A stretch of 33,131 nt of DNA, taken from IMG/VR virus record IMGVR_UViG_3300029286_000155, positions 1 through 33,131 of that record. One strand, given 5' to 3'. The stretch comes from a virus. The notes beneath the pieces are model-generated. The model saw only the letters and a program-made list of their open reading frames with translations. It did no database searches and was not told the origin of the DNA. Shown one piece after another: positions 17,383 to 25,017 of this stretch. Positions within the stretch are counted from its first letter, which is position 1. Each line of letters begins with the position of its first letter. The position numbers and the translations under genes were made by a program.

Positions 17383-17637
17383 ATGAAGATTTGTGAAGGT
17401 GTAGAGGAAGAAGTTAAGTATTGTCCACGATGTAATACTAAAATAAGAAATGAGTATAAGACTACTAAGATGAAATTTAAAATAGTTCAAGTAGAACATG
17501 GAATAGATTTATTGACGGTAATACATGTGTATCCTGTAGATAAAACACTTCATAGTTATACAGTAGGAAAGAGATTAGAGGGATTAGAACTAGAATTAGA
17601 AGTTAAAGTACCTTTTGATTTTAAGGAAAAAGAATAG
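17383..17637 (+). CDS. Zinc-finger protein with possibly lost N-terminus
   Basis: The product from ATG 17383 is 84 aa and holds a CPRC (14-17) pair and a charged, strand-rich remainder (MKFKIVQVEHGIDLLTVIHVYPVDK). There is no ribosome site before this ATG. The reading frame is open upstream to a TGA at 17332-17334 that lies inside the tRNA, and the codons between read ...IYYDADKKRYF-MKICEGVEEEVKYCPRC. That is protein-like and suggests the real chain begins earlier, perhaps at ATT 17350, or that tRNA acquisition cut away the original start. A function is not evident. Confidence 0.6.
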   Translation: MKICEGVEEEVKYCPRCNTKIRNEYKTTKMKFKIVQVEHGIDLLTVIHVYPVDKTLHSYTVGKRLEGLELELEVKVPFDFKEKE

Positions 17638-17660
17638 GGACTACTTTTCAGTAATCCCTA
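17635..17660. terminator. Bidirectional terminator
   Basis: TAGGGACTAC, loop TTTTCA, GTAATCCCTA form a 10-bp stem with one mismatch. A T-rich stretch follows on the plus side (TTTAGATTTC) and on the minus side (TTCTTTTTCC). It lies between the convergent zinc-finger gene, whose TAG it includes, and the tail tube gene. Confidence 0.78.
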
Positions 17661-17686
17661 TTTAGATTTCTAAACTTTAGAATAGA

Positions 17687-18094
17687 TTATATACCAGATG
17701 CTGTTCTGCCTATAAAATTCCAAGAACCTGTCCAAACGCCTCTAGCGTTTATAGAACCTTCACCAGAAGTACGCTTAACGCCACTCATAGTAAAAATAAC
17801 TTTATCGCCTATTCTGTCATAAACTTCCATTGTCAATTCTGGTTGAGATAATACATCATCTAGGTTAGTATAAGCTATGCCTATTGCCGTCGCTGCGTTC
17901 TCATCAACCTTAAAGAATTGTGCGGAGAATGAACAACTATGGCCACATTCAGCACCTTCTGCTATTTCCAGTTGGTCAAGAACTTCGATAGGTACTATAT
18001 GGTCGTCTATAGATACGCTAATTCCACTGATAAATGCAACCTTAACTCCGTTTAATTTCAAACTCGCCCTGCTTCCACTTAATGTCTTACTCAT
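17687..18094 (-). CDS. Tail tube protein
   Basis: The 135-aa protein begins MSKTLSGSRASLKLNGVKVA and continues FISGISVSIDDHIVPIEVLDQLEIAE, then FSAQFF, LSQPELTMEVYD, and a last part with INARGVWTGSWNFIGR. This order is the typical tail tube sequence of large contractile phages, where 'tlsGsra.fkinG.kVgya..vs....i...pvevLd..ei.e' is followed by a polar region and 'i.ar.ltg.n..f..r'. Tube monomers stack as hexameric rings inside the sheath. The gene is downstream of an unidentified 153-aa gene by 15 bp, and its transcript would end at the 17635-17660 terminator. It is separated from the sheath gene by island B and the homing endonuclease. Confidence 0.85.
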   Translation of the reverse strand: MSKTLSGSRASLKLNGVKVAFISGISVSIDDHIVPIEVLDQLEIAEGAECGHSCSFSAQFFKVDENAATAIGIAYTNLDDVLSQPELTMEVYDRIGDKVIFTMSGVKRTSGEGSINARGVWTGSWNFIGRTASGI

Positions 18095-18109
18095 AATACA
18101 CTCTCCTTT

Positions 18110-18571
18110 TTATTTTTTATATATTGACGAACAAACTTCATAAATATCGGAGTTTGTTAGTAATTTTTGATAGTCTGTGTAAGCTATCTCTAGTTCTTCT
18201 CCAGCTCTATTAGTAAAGATGAAAAGATGACAATTGTGGTCGAAACTCTTAAGAAGAAGTTCATCTCCAGTGTGAATAGTCTTCCAAGTATTTACATAAC
18301 CTTCATTTTTTTCAGATTTAACCATCTCGCATGTCTCATAGTTAATAGGTCTCATTACCTTCAAAGGAGTACGATTCTGCAATCTGATTTCAAATAACTT
18401 AGACATTACTGGAAGTAATTCTTTCATGTTCTTTTCAATCTCTTCCATTTGTTTAGCCATTTCAAAACTTTTCTTAAGCATGTCTTTCCCAGAAGAGTAT
18501 TTACCTTGAGCATTAACTACTCTCTTGCATGGGTCATTGTACATTTTATTCCAATCTACTTTTTTACTCAT
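18110..18571 (-). CDS. Unknown 153-aa protein, probably leaderless mRNA
   Basis: The product is lysine-rich and largely helical in its first half (KDMLKKSFEMAKQMEEIEKNMKEL is the region, about 29-52) and more beta-like in the second (NTWKTIHTGDELLLKSFDHN). I do not recognise a family. It is the first gene of a minus-strand unit that continues into the tail tube gene (15 bp). Its ATG lies six bases after a TGCTATAAT box, with no ribosome site, so the transcript would start at or next to the A of ATG. A tail-tube related role is suggested only by the position. Confidence 0.7.
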   Translation of the reverse strand: MSKKVDWNKMYNDPCKRVVNAQGKYSSGKDMLKKSFEMAKQMEEIEKNMKELLPVMSKLFEIRLQNRTPLKVMRPINYETCEMVKSEKNEGYVNTWKTIHTGDELLLKSFDHNCHLFIFTNRAGEELEIAYTDYQKLLTNSDIYEVCSSIYKK

Positions 18572-18577
18572 GTAGAT

Positions 18578-18586
18578 ATTATAGCA
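18578..18586 (-). promoter_or_regulatory. Late-type -10 promoter (TGCTATAAT)
   Basis: TGC TATAAT on the minus strand, followed by ATCTAC and then the ATG at 18571. No -35-like hexamer at 16-18 bp. Divergent from the sigma70 promoter at 18617-18645; the two -10 boxes are about 60 bp apart. Confidence 0.62.
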
Positions 18587-18616
18587 CAGACCCGATTTTT
18601 TAATTACATAAAGTCC

Positions 18617-18645
18617 TTGACTATTTACATGAAGCCTGATATAAT
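18617..18645 (+). promoter_or_regulatory. Sigma70 promoter, island B
   Basis: TTGACT (18617-18622), 17 bp, TATAAT (18640-18645), with an extended -10 TGA. The first gene starts at 18662 after an AGAGG site. The leader is only about 10 nt. Confidence 0.87.
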
Positions 18646-18661
18646 ATAGTCAGAGGTAATT

Positions 18662-19063
18662 ATGCCAGAAACTAGGTTCAGGGTTTGGGATTCCGAAGAA
18701 AAACGAATGAGAGATGATTTTCTAATCAAGGCAAATGGAGAATTATTAATTTTGGATAAGGAGAATCATACTGAAGGAAGTCTTAATTTAAAGGTATTCT
18801 TACTAGAAGATATGGAAATGTTCACAATTTCTAAACATACAGGACTTATCGATGCTAGAAAAAAGGACATATATGAGGGCGATATTATGAAGTCCAATCA
18901 CCCATATGACTCCGTTAGAATTGTAGTATGGACAGGAAGTTCTTATCAATTAAAAAGCATATCCTATAATGCAGTTATTTCCAATACAGAATGTATAGAT
19001 TTTATATCTCAAGTTGTAATAGGAAACATATTTGAGAATCCAGAACTTTTAGGGAAAAAATAG
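18662..19063 (+). CDS. YopX-family protein
   Basis: The sequence has the YopX layout: RFRVWDSEEKRM (6-17) at the start, a middle strand region, FTISKHTGLIDARKKDIYEGDIMK (54-77) as the family's 'fTGlkDknGkeIyEGDiv' block, then VRIVVWTGSSYQL, and VVIGNIFENPELL at the end (116-128). YopX proteins are common in phages of many bacteria. Their role is unknown, and they usually lie among early genes. This is the first gene of island B, joined directly to the next gene (stop and start adjacent). Confidence 0.88.
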   Translation: MPETRFRVWDSEEKRMRDDFLIKANGELLILDKENHTEGSLNLKVFLLEDMEMFTISKHTGLIDARKKDIYEGDIMKSNHPYDSVRIVVWTGSSYQLKSISYNAVISNTECIDFISQVVIGNIFENPELLGKK

Positions 19064-19498
19064 ATGAAACAAGACTTCACACAAGACTTAAAAGAGGGGG
19101 AACAGTATCAGGAGCTTGTTTCCAATATGCTGTTTATTGAGCTTAAGCTGCCCATATTTTGCTACAATAATAAAGAAGACCAATTAACACATGGTGAGAA
19201 TCCACAAGGATGGGAAATCAAATTTGACCGCATGTACTCATCAACTGGAAATATTTATATAGAAACGGAAACGTATGGCCACATAGATGGGATTTATAAA
19301 AAGAACTGTAATTCGTGGATTTGGGTTATAGGAAACTATGACCGATTTTTTATCTTTAGTAGAAAGACCTTACAAAAAATGCATCAATCTGGAAAGTTCA
19401 GACAAGTTGTAAATAAATATGATAGTTCTTCCGGATTTTTAATAAGTGATGCAGAAGCAAGGGAATATGCTGAAAAGGTAATAGAGGTTAGTAAATGA
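19064..19498 (+). CDS. Putative PD-(D/E)xK-fold nuclease
   Basis: Residues 50-68 read WEIKFDRMYSSTGNIYIETE, matching the 'EIKfD....tGNiyIE' core found in small phage proteins of the restriction-endonuclease fold. Glu51 and Lys53 would form the ExK part. An upstream acidic residue (Asp39 or Glu45) is the likely third ligand. The remaining helices (YQELVSNMLF at the front, RKTLQKMHQSGKFR near the end) are compatible with that fold. The substrate is unknown. It could be a Holliday-junction or repair type enzyme. Its last four bases overlap the next gene (ATGA). Confidence 0.6.
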   Translation: MKQDFTQDLKEGEQYQELVSNMLFIELKLPIFCYNNKEDQLTHGENPQGWEIKFDRMYSSTGNIYIETETYGHIDGIYKKNCNSWIWVIGNYDRFFIFSRKTLQKMHQSGKFRQVVNKYDSSSGFLISDAEAREYAEKVIEVSK

Positions 19499-19716
19499 GT
19501 AATTGGAGAAAATATGTAGACCCACTATTCACTCCTCCGGAAAGTAGACTTTTGACTAGGGACCGCATACCTTTTATTTGCCCAATTTGTCAGAAGGTAA
19601 CTGTACTCTATGTTCAAAATGTAAGACAAAAAGTAGCTAAAGACGGCAAGTATATTTGTAGGTCATGCTCGGGAAAAGAAACTTATGCTAGATTTAAGGA
19701 GAAAAACAAAAAATGA
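19495..19716 (+). CDS. Small zinc-ribbon protein
   Basis: A 73-aa protein with CPIC (29-32) and CRSC (55-58), the four cysteines of a zinc ribbon, and a basic end. The part between (VTVLYVQNVRQKVAKDGKYI) would be the two connecting strands. Likely nucleic-acid or protein binding. It overlaps its upstream neighbour by 4 bases and its downstream neighbour by 4 bases, so translation is coupled through the operon. Confidence 0.75.
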   Translation: MSNWRKYVDPLFTPPESRLLTRDRIPFICPICQKVTVLYVQNVRQKVAKDGKYICRSCSGKETYARFKEKNKK

Positions 19717-20138
19717 AGTATAGAACTAATTATACCAAACTAGCAGCTTTCTTAACATTTGATATGCATATTCATGTTTTTGATATGGATTATTGGGGAT
19801 ATTGCGTTAAATCTAAAGGGAAAAGAGTCCCAATCTACGAACCATTTATCTTCATTTCCCCTAAGTTAAGTTATAAATACAAATACTTCACATTACTTCA
19901 TGAAATGGGTCACATCTTTTATTTCAATTCCAAAGACAAAATGATGTGGACAAAAAGGGATAGAAACGAAACAGAAGCTAATATGTTTGCAATGAGCATG
20001 TTAAAGACAGATGTGGAGAAAGAGCAGTTTAAGAAGTTTTATGGAAAAGCTGGAATTTACAATGATAATCGTTGTGCATCTTGGAGAGAAATCATAAATG
20101 AATGGGCCGACAAGGACGAGATTCCAGAAAGCAAATAA
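19713..20138 (+). CDS. ImmA/IrrE-like metallopeptidase (M78)
   Basis: Residues 63-67 read HEMGH in the setting LLHEMGHIFYF, and RNETEANMFAMSML (84-97) follows 17 residues later, with Glu88 as the likely third zinc ligand. This is the ImmA/IrrE order HExxH...E.EAN.FA. Such enzymes cut phage repressors or stress regulators (ImmA cuts the ICEBs1 repressor, IrrE cuts DdrO). No repressor with a helix-turn-helix is next to it here, so the target would be encoded elsewhere or in the host. It is the last gene of island B, one base before the convergent endonuclease stop. Confidence 0.83.
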   Translation: MKYRTNYTKLAAFLTFDMHIHVFDMDYWGYCVKSKGKRVPIYEPFIFISPKLSYKYKYFTLLHEMGHIFYFNSKDKMMWTKRDRNETEANMFAMSMLKTDVEKEQFKKFYGKAGIYNDNRCASWREIINEWADKDEIPESK

Positions 20139-20139
20139 G

Positions 20140-21894
20140 TTATTTTATAGTTAGTTTCCAACACTTCTTACCACAATCCCATACTTTATAAAATTTATGC
20201 TCCACAGCCCATTGAGATTCTGTAATTTCCTTAGGACATCCTGTATGGGATTTTTGCTGAGATTGTTTTGAGAAAGCTTTTCCATTATGAGTATAAAAAT
20301 AATCAGGTTTATATTCTGCAACTAAAGTAAATCCTGCATTTATATACATGTTTCCAACTGGAGAGAATCTATTATCAGACCACGTTAAAAGTTCCATAGG
20401 AGGCAGTGATTTGAGCATTTTAGATAAGCCACCTACTATAGTATATTTAGAAAAACAAACCCTATTAAGCACTAAGTTAGCCTTAGTTTTGCGATGATGC
20501 TGACCCACAGACAGAGCTGCTACTATTTCTCCATTATATAAAAGTCCTCTAAGATGTAAGTTAGATACAGCTAATCCTTGAATATGGTTTTCTTTGATAA
20601 AGGACTTAATTAGATTAACATCTTGAGTAAGAGTACATTTTCTTGCGAATATCTTCTGAGAAGGAGTTATTAATTTAAGAAGGAATTGTTTAATTTGAGG
20701 TTTATGATTTTCCCACTCATGTTCAAATATAGTGTAAAGTTTATAGCCTTGGTCAAGACATGACTTGTATTTGTTATAATGGTAGTTTTTATGACTCAGA
20801 CATTGCTCACTATGCCATTTTAAACCATTAAATTCTATAGCAATCTTTAAATTTGGAATTAAAATATCCACTTCTTTTGGAGATATCAAATTTCTATCAT
20901 TTCTTAAAATACGATAATTAGTGTGTTTCTCTAGGAAAGTAGCAAGTTCTATCTCTTGTCCAGAAGTAGAAGAGTCTTTTGAAATTAAATCAAACCTATT
21001 ATTAGAATGAAGAATTTCAGAGATAGTTTTCTCAGAACACTTAAAAGTTTTTGCAACTATTGGTGTACCTGCAAATAACTTTGTATCCTCTAGGTACTTT
21101 ATTATTTTTTGACAAAATTCTTCATGAGTTTTACAATTATTTTTTGCCAGTAGTCTATCTCTAGGTTTTTGCTTTAAATCCAATCTATTCTTTACCACTA
21201 GAACTCTTAGTATGTAATCTTTAGAACAATTAAAGTTTTGTAGAGTTTCCTTAGAACTTGGAGCATTTTTAGTTTCTATTAAATACGTCATTACTTTATC
21301 ACAAAACTCATCATATGTTTTGCAGTTATTTTTATATAAAACAACTTTGACAAAAGGATTATTAGCTAGAGCTTTAGCTTTTACACCAGGAATCTGGGAA
21401 ATGTTATCTACTCCATATTTTAATTTAATTGAATTCATAACTTTCTTATAATTATCTTTATTGGTAATTCTCATTTTTTCTTGATTTTCTGGAGTTAAAA
21501 AAACATTAGATACCCCATACTTCTTTAAGCAAGTTTCTTTTCTTTTTAGATTAGTAGAATTCAATTTATTTGTACTATCTACTCCATATTTTTCTAAACA
21601 TCTTTTTTTATAAGCATCCTTTACCGTTTTAGATTTAAGAGGAGAATCTACACCATACCTCTTTAAGCAAGTTTCTTTTCTTTTTTTAGTAGCTTTAGCT
21701 GAACTATTTTTAATAGAACAACTCTTACATACGTAGATACCATGTCTAGCTAAAGTTGCATCTATCACACCTATTCTTTTTCCCTCTCCCCATGTTCCAC
21801 ATTGCTGACACATTGCATCTACTTTAGTATTTTGTACTAATTTTTCAGAATCAGATTTAATGTCCACATTTTTATATTTTAAGTTTAATTTCAT
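20140..21894 (-). CDS. Vsr-like homing endonuclease (I-Bth0305I type)
   Basis: The protein has an N-terminal zinc finger (Cys29, 32, 56, 59), then four KYGV-type repeats (about 79, 102, 125, 159; DNA-binding NUMOD-like), then two related helical repeats (NNCKTYDEFC and NNCKTHEEFC, about 189 and 252). A PD-(D/E)xK nuclease core follows: EVDILIPNLKIAIEFNGLKW, with Asp343, Glu354 and Lys359, and HSE at 361-363, like the Vsr/EDxHD fold. The C-terminal 170 residues resemble the acetyltransferase-like extension found in these proteins. It lies between sheath and tube modules as a separate unit, with its own promoter and a terminator before it, as expected for a selfish element. Its ATG is six bases after the -10 box, so its mRNA may be leaderless. 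Confidence 0.82.
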   Translation of the reverse strand: MKLNLKYKNVDIKSDSEKLVQNTKVDAMCQQCGTWGEGKRIGVIDATLARHGIYVCKSCSIKNSSAKATKKRKETCLKRYGVDSPLKSKTVKDAYKKRCLEKYGVDSTNKLNSTNLKRKETCLKKYGVSNVFLTPENQEKMRITNKDNYKKVMNSIKLKYGVDNISQIPGVKAKALANNPFVKVVLYKNNCKTYDEFCDKVMTYLIETKNAPSSKETLQNFNCSKDYILRVLVVKNRLDLKQKPRDRLLAKNNCKTHEEFCQKIIKYLEDTKLFAGTPIVAKTFKCSEKTISEILHSNNRFDLISKDSSTSGQEIELATFLEKHTNYRILRNDRNLISPKEVDILIPNLKIAIEFNGLKWHSEQCLSHKNYHYNKYKSCLDQGYKLYTIFEHEWENHKPQIKQFLLKLITPSQKIFARKCTLTQDVNLIKSFIKENHIQGLAVSNLHLRGLLYNGEIVAALSVGQHHRKTKANLVLNRVCFSKYTIVGGLSKMLKSLPPMELLTWSDNRFSPVGNMYINAGFTLVAEYKPDYFYTHNGKAFSKQSQQKSHTGCPKEITESQWAVEHKFYKVWDCGKKCWKLTIK

Positions 21895-21900
21895 AATGTA

Positions 21901-21928
21901 ATTATATCATATATGAGTAAGAAGTCAA
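21901..21928 (-). promoter_or_regulatory. Sigma70-type promoter of the endonuclease gene
   Basis: On the minus strand TTGACT (21928-21923), 16 bp, TGA-TATAAT (21906-21901), then six bases to the ATG at 21894. Unlike the structural-gene boxes it has a real -35, so the endonuclease could be expressed early by host polymerase. Confidence 0.75.
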
Positions 21929-21952
21929 GCTAAATCTTATAAATTATATAAA

Positions 21953-21989
21953 AATATAAGGGCTAAGATTTTACTCTAGCCCTTATATT
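21953..21989 (-). terminator. Intrinsic terminator after tail sheath gene
   Basis: A 13-bp perfect inverted repeat (AATATAAGGGCTA ... TAGCCCTTATATT) with an 11-nt loop. On the minus strand it is followed by TTTTATATAA, so it ends transcripts leaving the sheath gene (stop at 22011). It insulates the sheath unit from the endonuclease gene. Confidence 0.88.
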
Positions 21990-22010
21990 CTTTAAAGTTA
22001 AATTACTTAG

Positions 22011-23876
22011 TTAAGCACTTTGTTTTAAATCAAGAAGACTAAAAGTTATGAATATAAAATCCATTCCCTGAACCGGATAAACTTGAACCTGCACCGTCGT
22101 AGTGTTTCCAGTTTGTGTAACAATAAAAGTATCTTCTACAAAACCATAAGGAGCGCCTATAGAGGTTACCAGAATGTTAGCTGTATTAAGCTCTTTCATC
22201 TTATTTCTTAGAACACTTTTAACAGAAGAAGCAGCACCATTTGAAACTTTTTTTCCAACAAAAACTAAATCACAAGTCTCACGTAGAGTTTTTCCAACAT
22301 ATTGAGCAGCAGCCATTACAGAACCTCTATTGAATACAAAACTTCCATCTAAAGCATAAGTTGTATTATCTAACATTATCCTAAAAGAGCCATTTACCTT
22401 CTCTACTGCCATTACCCCAGCGTCTATGATATCATCATAGTCTGTGTCTACGTTCAGTGTCCCATCATAACTTTCGTCCCCAGCCATATCCACATACTGA
22501 GCACAATCTATAACATTAAGATATTTATGAGTTAGTGGTTCTCCAATTTCGCTACCCAATCTTATTCCGGCAGCCATAACAGCTAAAATATGAGGTTGTT
22601 TCCATCTAAGATTTCCAGTTGCATCACTTATTTTAACATCTTGACCGGCAACTTGAACTAATTCAGAAGCCACACTTCCAGCAGCAGCATAAAGAAGAGC
22701 TTTAGTTGCATTTCTGCTTCCAAATATACCCATTGCTTCTTTTTTATTCTTTATCGAAGACCTTAAGATTAAATGAGCTTTTCCAGCAGCCATTACACTT
22801 GCTATAGTATAAGTTGAACCGGCATCAGTAACGAATCCACCATCATAAATCTGACCAAGTGTTATATCAGTTGTGTAATCTTGAGAGATAAGAGGAACCA
22901 TTACCCCATATTCATAAGCAAGAGATTTAGCCATACCATCACTAAAATCTGTATTTATAGATGCACCTTGTGCTCCACCTGTAAGATAGGTATCTGTACA
23001 GTTAGCAGGAACGCTAGCAACTGGAGTAGCAACTAGGGTAGCTTCTATATAATTAGAATTTTCGTTTATAACAGTTTTGATTTCTTCTTGTAGTCTATAA
23101 AGATTCTGAATGTTACCTATAGCTTTTATATTTAAAGAAGAAACTAAGTCTAAATCAGTAGCTGCAATAACGGTACCTGTTGAAGTATTAACAAGAGCTG
23201 CTGTATAACCTGCATAAGTATTAATCTTGTCAACTAGTTGTTTAATTGTATAAGTTGCTAAAGGAATGCTTAAGCCAGCTCCACTATCTATTGATGTGGT
23301 AAGGGTCTTAGCCGCCTTTGTAGCTCCAGCGATTGACATAGTAGCTGTGGTACATGCTGTTCCATAATAAACTGACAATTGAATAGCTGCTGCGTTTTCA
23401 GGAAGTATTTCAGTTGTTTCGCCTAAATTCTTAACTGTTATTATTTTTCCACGAGCTGCATCTGCAACACCGTTTGCTATTGACATATAGATGTTATTTC
23501 CATCAACACCGTAATCTTTAGCTTTAATAGTAAACATAGAGCTAAGAGTAACAGAAGCTTGAGTAGAAGAGTTTGTTTTCCAAACTAATACTTTTCCGAA
23601 TCCACCGATTAAAGATGAACTAGAAGGTCTAACGCCAGCAACTAAAGCATCTACGATAGGTCCTTTACCATAATAAGCAACTGCTTCACCAACTTGAGAT
23701 GCAGAAAAGGATTTTATCCCTGAAACGTCCCCAGGTGCTCCCATGCTTGACTCACCTATAATGAATAAGGTATCATTAGCAGTTAAATAGCTGCCACCCG
23801 ATTGGTCGACGTTGAAGTAAGAATAAGCACCAGCCTTTCTTATGTTTGCTCCCTTCCATGCTTTCTTGATAGCCAT
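22011..23876 (-). CDS. Tail sheath protein
   Basis: The 621-aa sequence starts MAIKKAWKGANIRKAGAYSY and has FIIGESSMGAPGDVSGIKSF (38-57), the 'fiiG.s..Gp...p..i.s..e....fG.g' start of sheath proteins. The end carries VFVGKKVSNGAASSVKSVLRNKM and a last beta domain (FIVTQTGNTTTVQVQVYPV) that fits the conserved C-terminal handshake region. A beta-rich middle (about 165-260) contains an inserted domain related in flavour to those of the J protein. Sheath rings surround the tube and contract. It has a late-type promoter (23954) and ends at a strong terminator. Confidence 0.9.
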   Translation of the reverse strand: MAIKKAWKGANIRKAGAYSYFNVDQSGGSYLTANDTLFIIGESSMGAPGDVSGIKSFSASQVGEAVAYYGKGPIVDALVAGVRPSSSSLIGGFGKVLVWKTNSSTQASVTLSSMFTIKAKDYGVDGNNIYMSIANGVADAARGKIITVKNLGETTEILPENAAAIQLSVYYGTACTTATMSIAGATKAAKTLTTSIDSGAGLSIPLATYTIKQLVDKINTYAGYTAALVNTSTGTVIAATDLDLVSSLNIKAIGNIQNLYRLQEEIKTVINENSNYIEATLVATPVASVPANCTDTYLTGGAQGASINTDFSDGMAKSLAYEYGVMVPLISQDYTTDITLGQIYDGGFVTDAGSTYTIASVMAAGKAHLILRSSIKNKKEAMGIFGSRNATKALLYAAAGSVASELVQVAGQDVKISDATGNLRWKQPHILAVMAAGIRLGSEIGEPLTHKYLNVIDCAQYVDMAGDESYDGTLNVDTDYDDIIDAGVMAVEKVNGSFRIMLDNTTYALDGSFVFNRGSVMAAAQYVGKTLRETCDLVFVGKKVSNGAASSVKSVLRNKMKELNTANILVTSIGAPYGFVEDTFIVTQTGNTTTVQVQVYPVQGMDFIFITFSLLDLKQSA

Positions 23877-23953
23877 CGTTTTATCTCCTTAGTACGTTTT
23901 TAACATTCATCATAAATCTATGAATCCAATAAAAATCTCAGATTCATATCATA

Positions 23954-23962
23954 ATTATATCA
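23954..23962 (-). promoter_or_regulatory. Late-type -10 promoter (TGATATAAT)
   Basis: Minus strand TGA TATAAT TATG, about 78 bp upstream of the sheath gene. The hexamer 17 bp further up reads TAATGT, so no -35. The transcript has a ~70-nt leader. Confidence 0.65.
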
Positions 23963-24006
23963 CCATTTAGGATAGCACATTATTTTACGTTAATGACTTG
24001 AAATTG

Positions 24007-25008
24007 TTACATTTCCTCATCATCAGGAATGCCATTCCCATCTAGGTCGTCTTGGTCAGAATTGTCGTTTACTTGGATAGTAGCATCCGTTCTTCCTAAA
24101 TCTTCTGTGGTAGCCACATCTTTAGCTACTTGGACAACAATCTCAGCAGATTCAATTGGAATTACTTGGTCACTTCTCCATTCATCTTCTACTTGACCTG
24201 TAATAGTTAAAAACCTAGTAAAAACATGGTCTGCCATATATTGAGTATTTCGGCTAAAATCAGAACCAGAGAATGTAGCATTTATAAAGTTTCTTTCAAT
24301 AAGTTCTTTTTTATGAGAAACTATGAAGAATTTAACAAGTTGATAAATGTATTTTGTTAAAAGAGCATTTTTCGTATGTATCCCAATTGTGATAGTAACT
24401 TGGGTTCTAACTCCCCTAGATTCAAATTGTTTATAATCAAAAACCGACTTAATCATGCCATCGCCAGAGTAATCAATTTCAGAATAAGGAGCAAAGAAAA
24501 GCTGTTTATTGCCGGTATCCTTTACAAGACCCAAGATTTCAAACTCAACTCCATTAGAGTCCTCATACATCATAAAAGCATAAGCATCGGTTAAGTCATC
24601 GGCATCATCAATATAAGCTATCCCCGAAATCTCATCATAAGATGTGATGGTTACATTTGAAACCTTAATCTGGGAAGCAATATCCTCAGTTGTATCAAAA
24701 GGAACTTCTTCATCATCCACAAAATCATCTATAGCAGCTAAATTAGTAGCTTCATTTTCGCTTGCAAGTTGAATGGAGATGGAGTTTTCACGAGCTGCAA
24801 CTTCTGCAAGGGCATGAACTACAGCTATATCACGAGTTTGAATGATTTTCTTAAGCTTTTCAATCTCTTCCTGACCGTATTTCTTGGAAATGTAGTCTTC
24901 CGTGAAAACAGATAAAAGGTGGTTCAAGGTAGAAGTATCTCTTCGTAAGGTAGCAAGAGATTCCCTGATTATACTTTCTATGATTAATTCTGGAAAATGT
25001 AAGCTCAT
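24007..25008 (-). CDS. Tail/neck protein with Ca-binding-like acidic tail
   Basis: This 333-aa protein begins with a helical region (ELIIESIIRESLATLRRDTSTLNHLL) and has a beta-rich middle (VTITIGIHTKNALLTKYIYQL). The end is very acidic: DNSDQDDLDGNGIPDDEE (about 314-331) resembles calcium-binding loops of thrombospondin type 3 or dockerin repeats. Position between tail completion and sheath genes, as for tail terminator and neck proteins, suggests a role at the head-tail junction, but no family is recognised. It starts 9 bp after the 25018-25761 gene. Confidence 0.6.
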   Translation of the reverse strand: MSLHFPELIIESIIRESLATLRRDTSTLNHLLSVFTEDYISKKYGQEEIEKLKKIIQTRDIAVVHALAEVAARENSISIQLASENEATNLAAIDDFVDDEEVPFDTTEDIASQIKVSNVTITSYDEISGIAYIDDADDLTDAYAFMMYEDSNGVEFEILGLVKDTGNKQLFFAPYSEIDYSGDGMIKSVFDYKQFESRGVRTQVTITIGIHTKNALLTKYIYQLVKFFIVSHKKELIERNFINATFSGSDFSRNTQYMADHVFTRFLTITGQVEDEWRSDQVIPIESAEIVVQVAKDVATTEDLGRTDATIQVNDNSDQDDLDGNGIPDDEEM

Positions 25009-25017
25009 GGTATGCTC

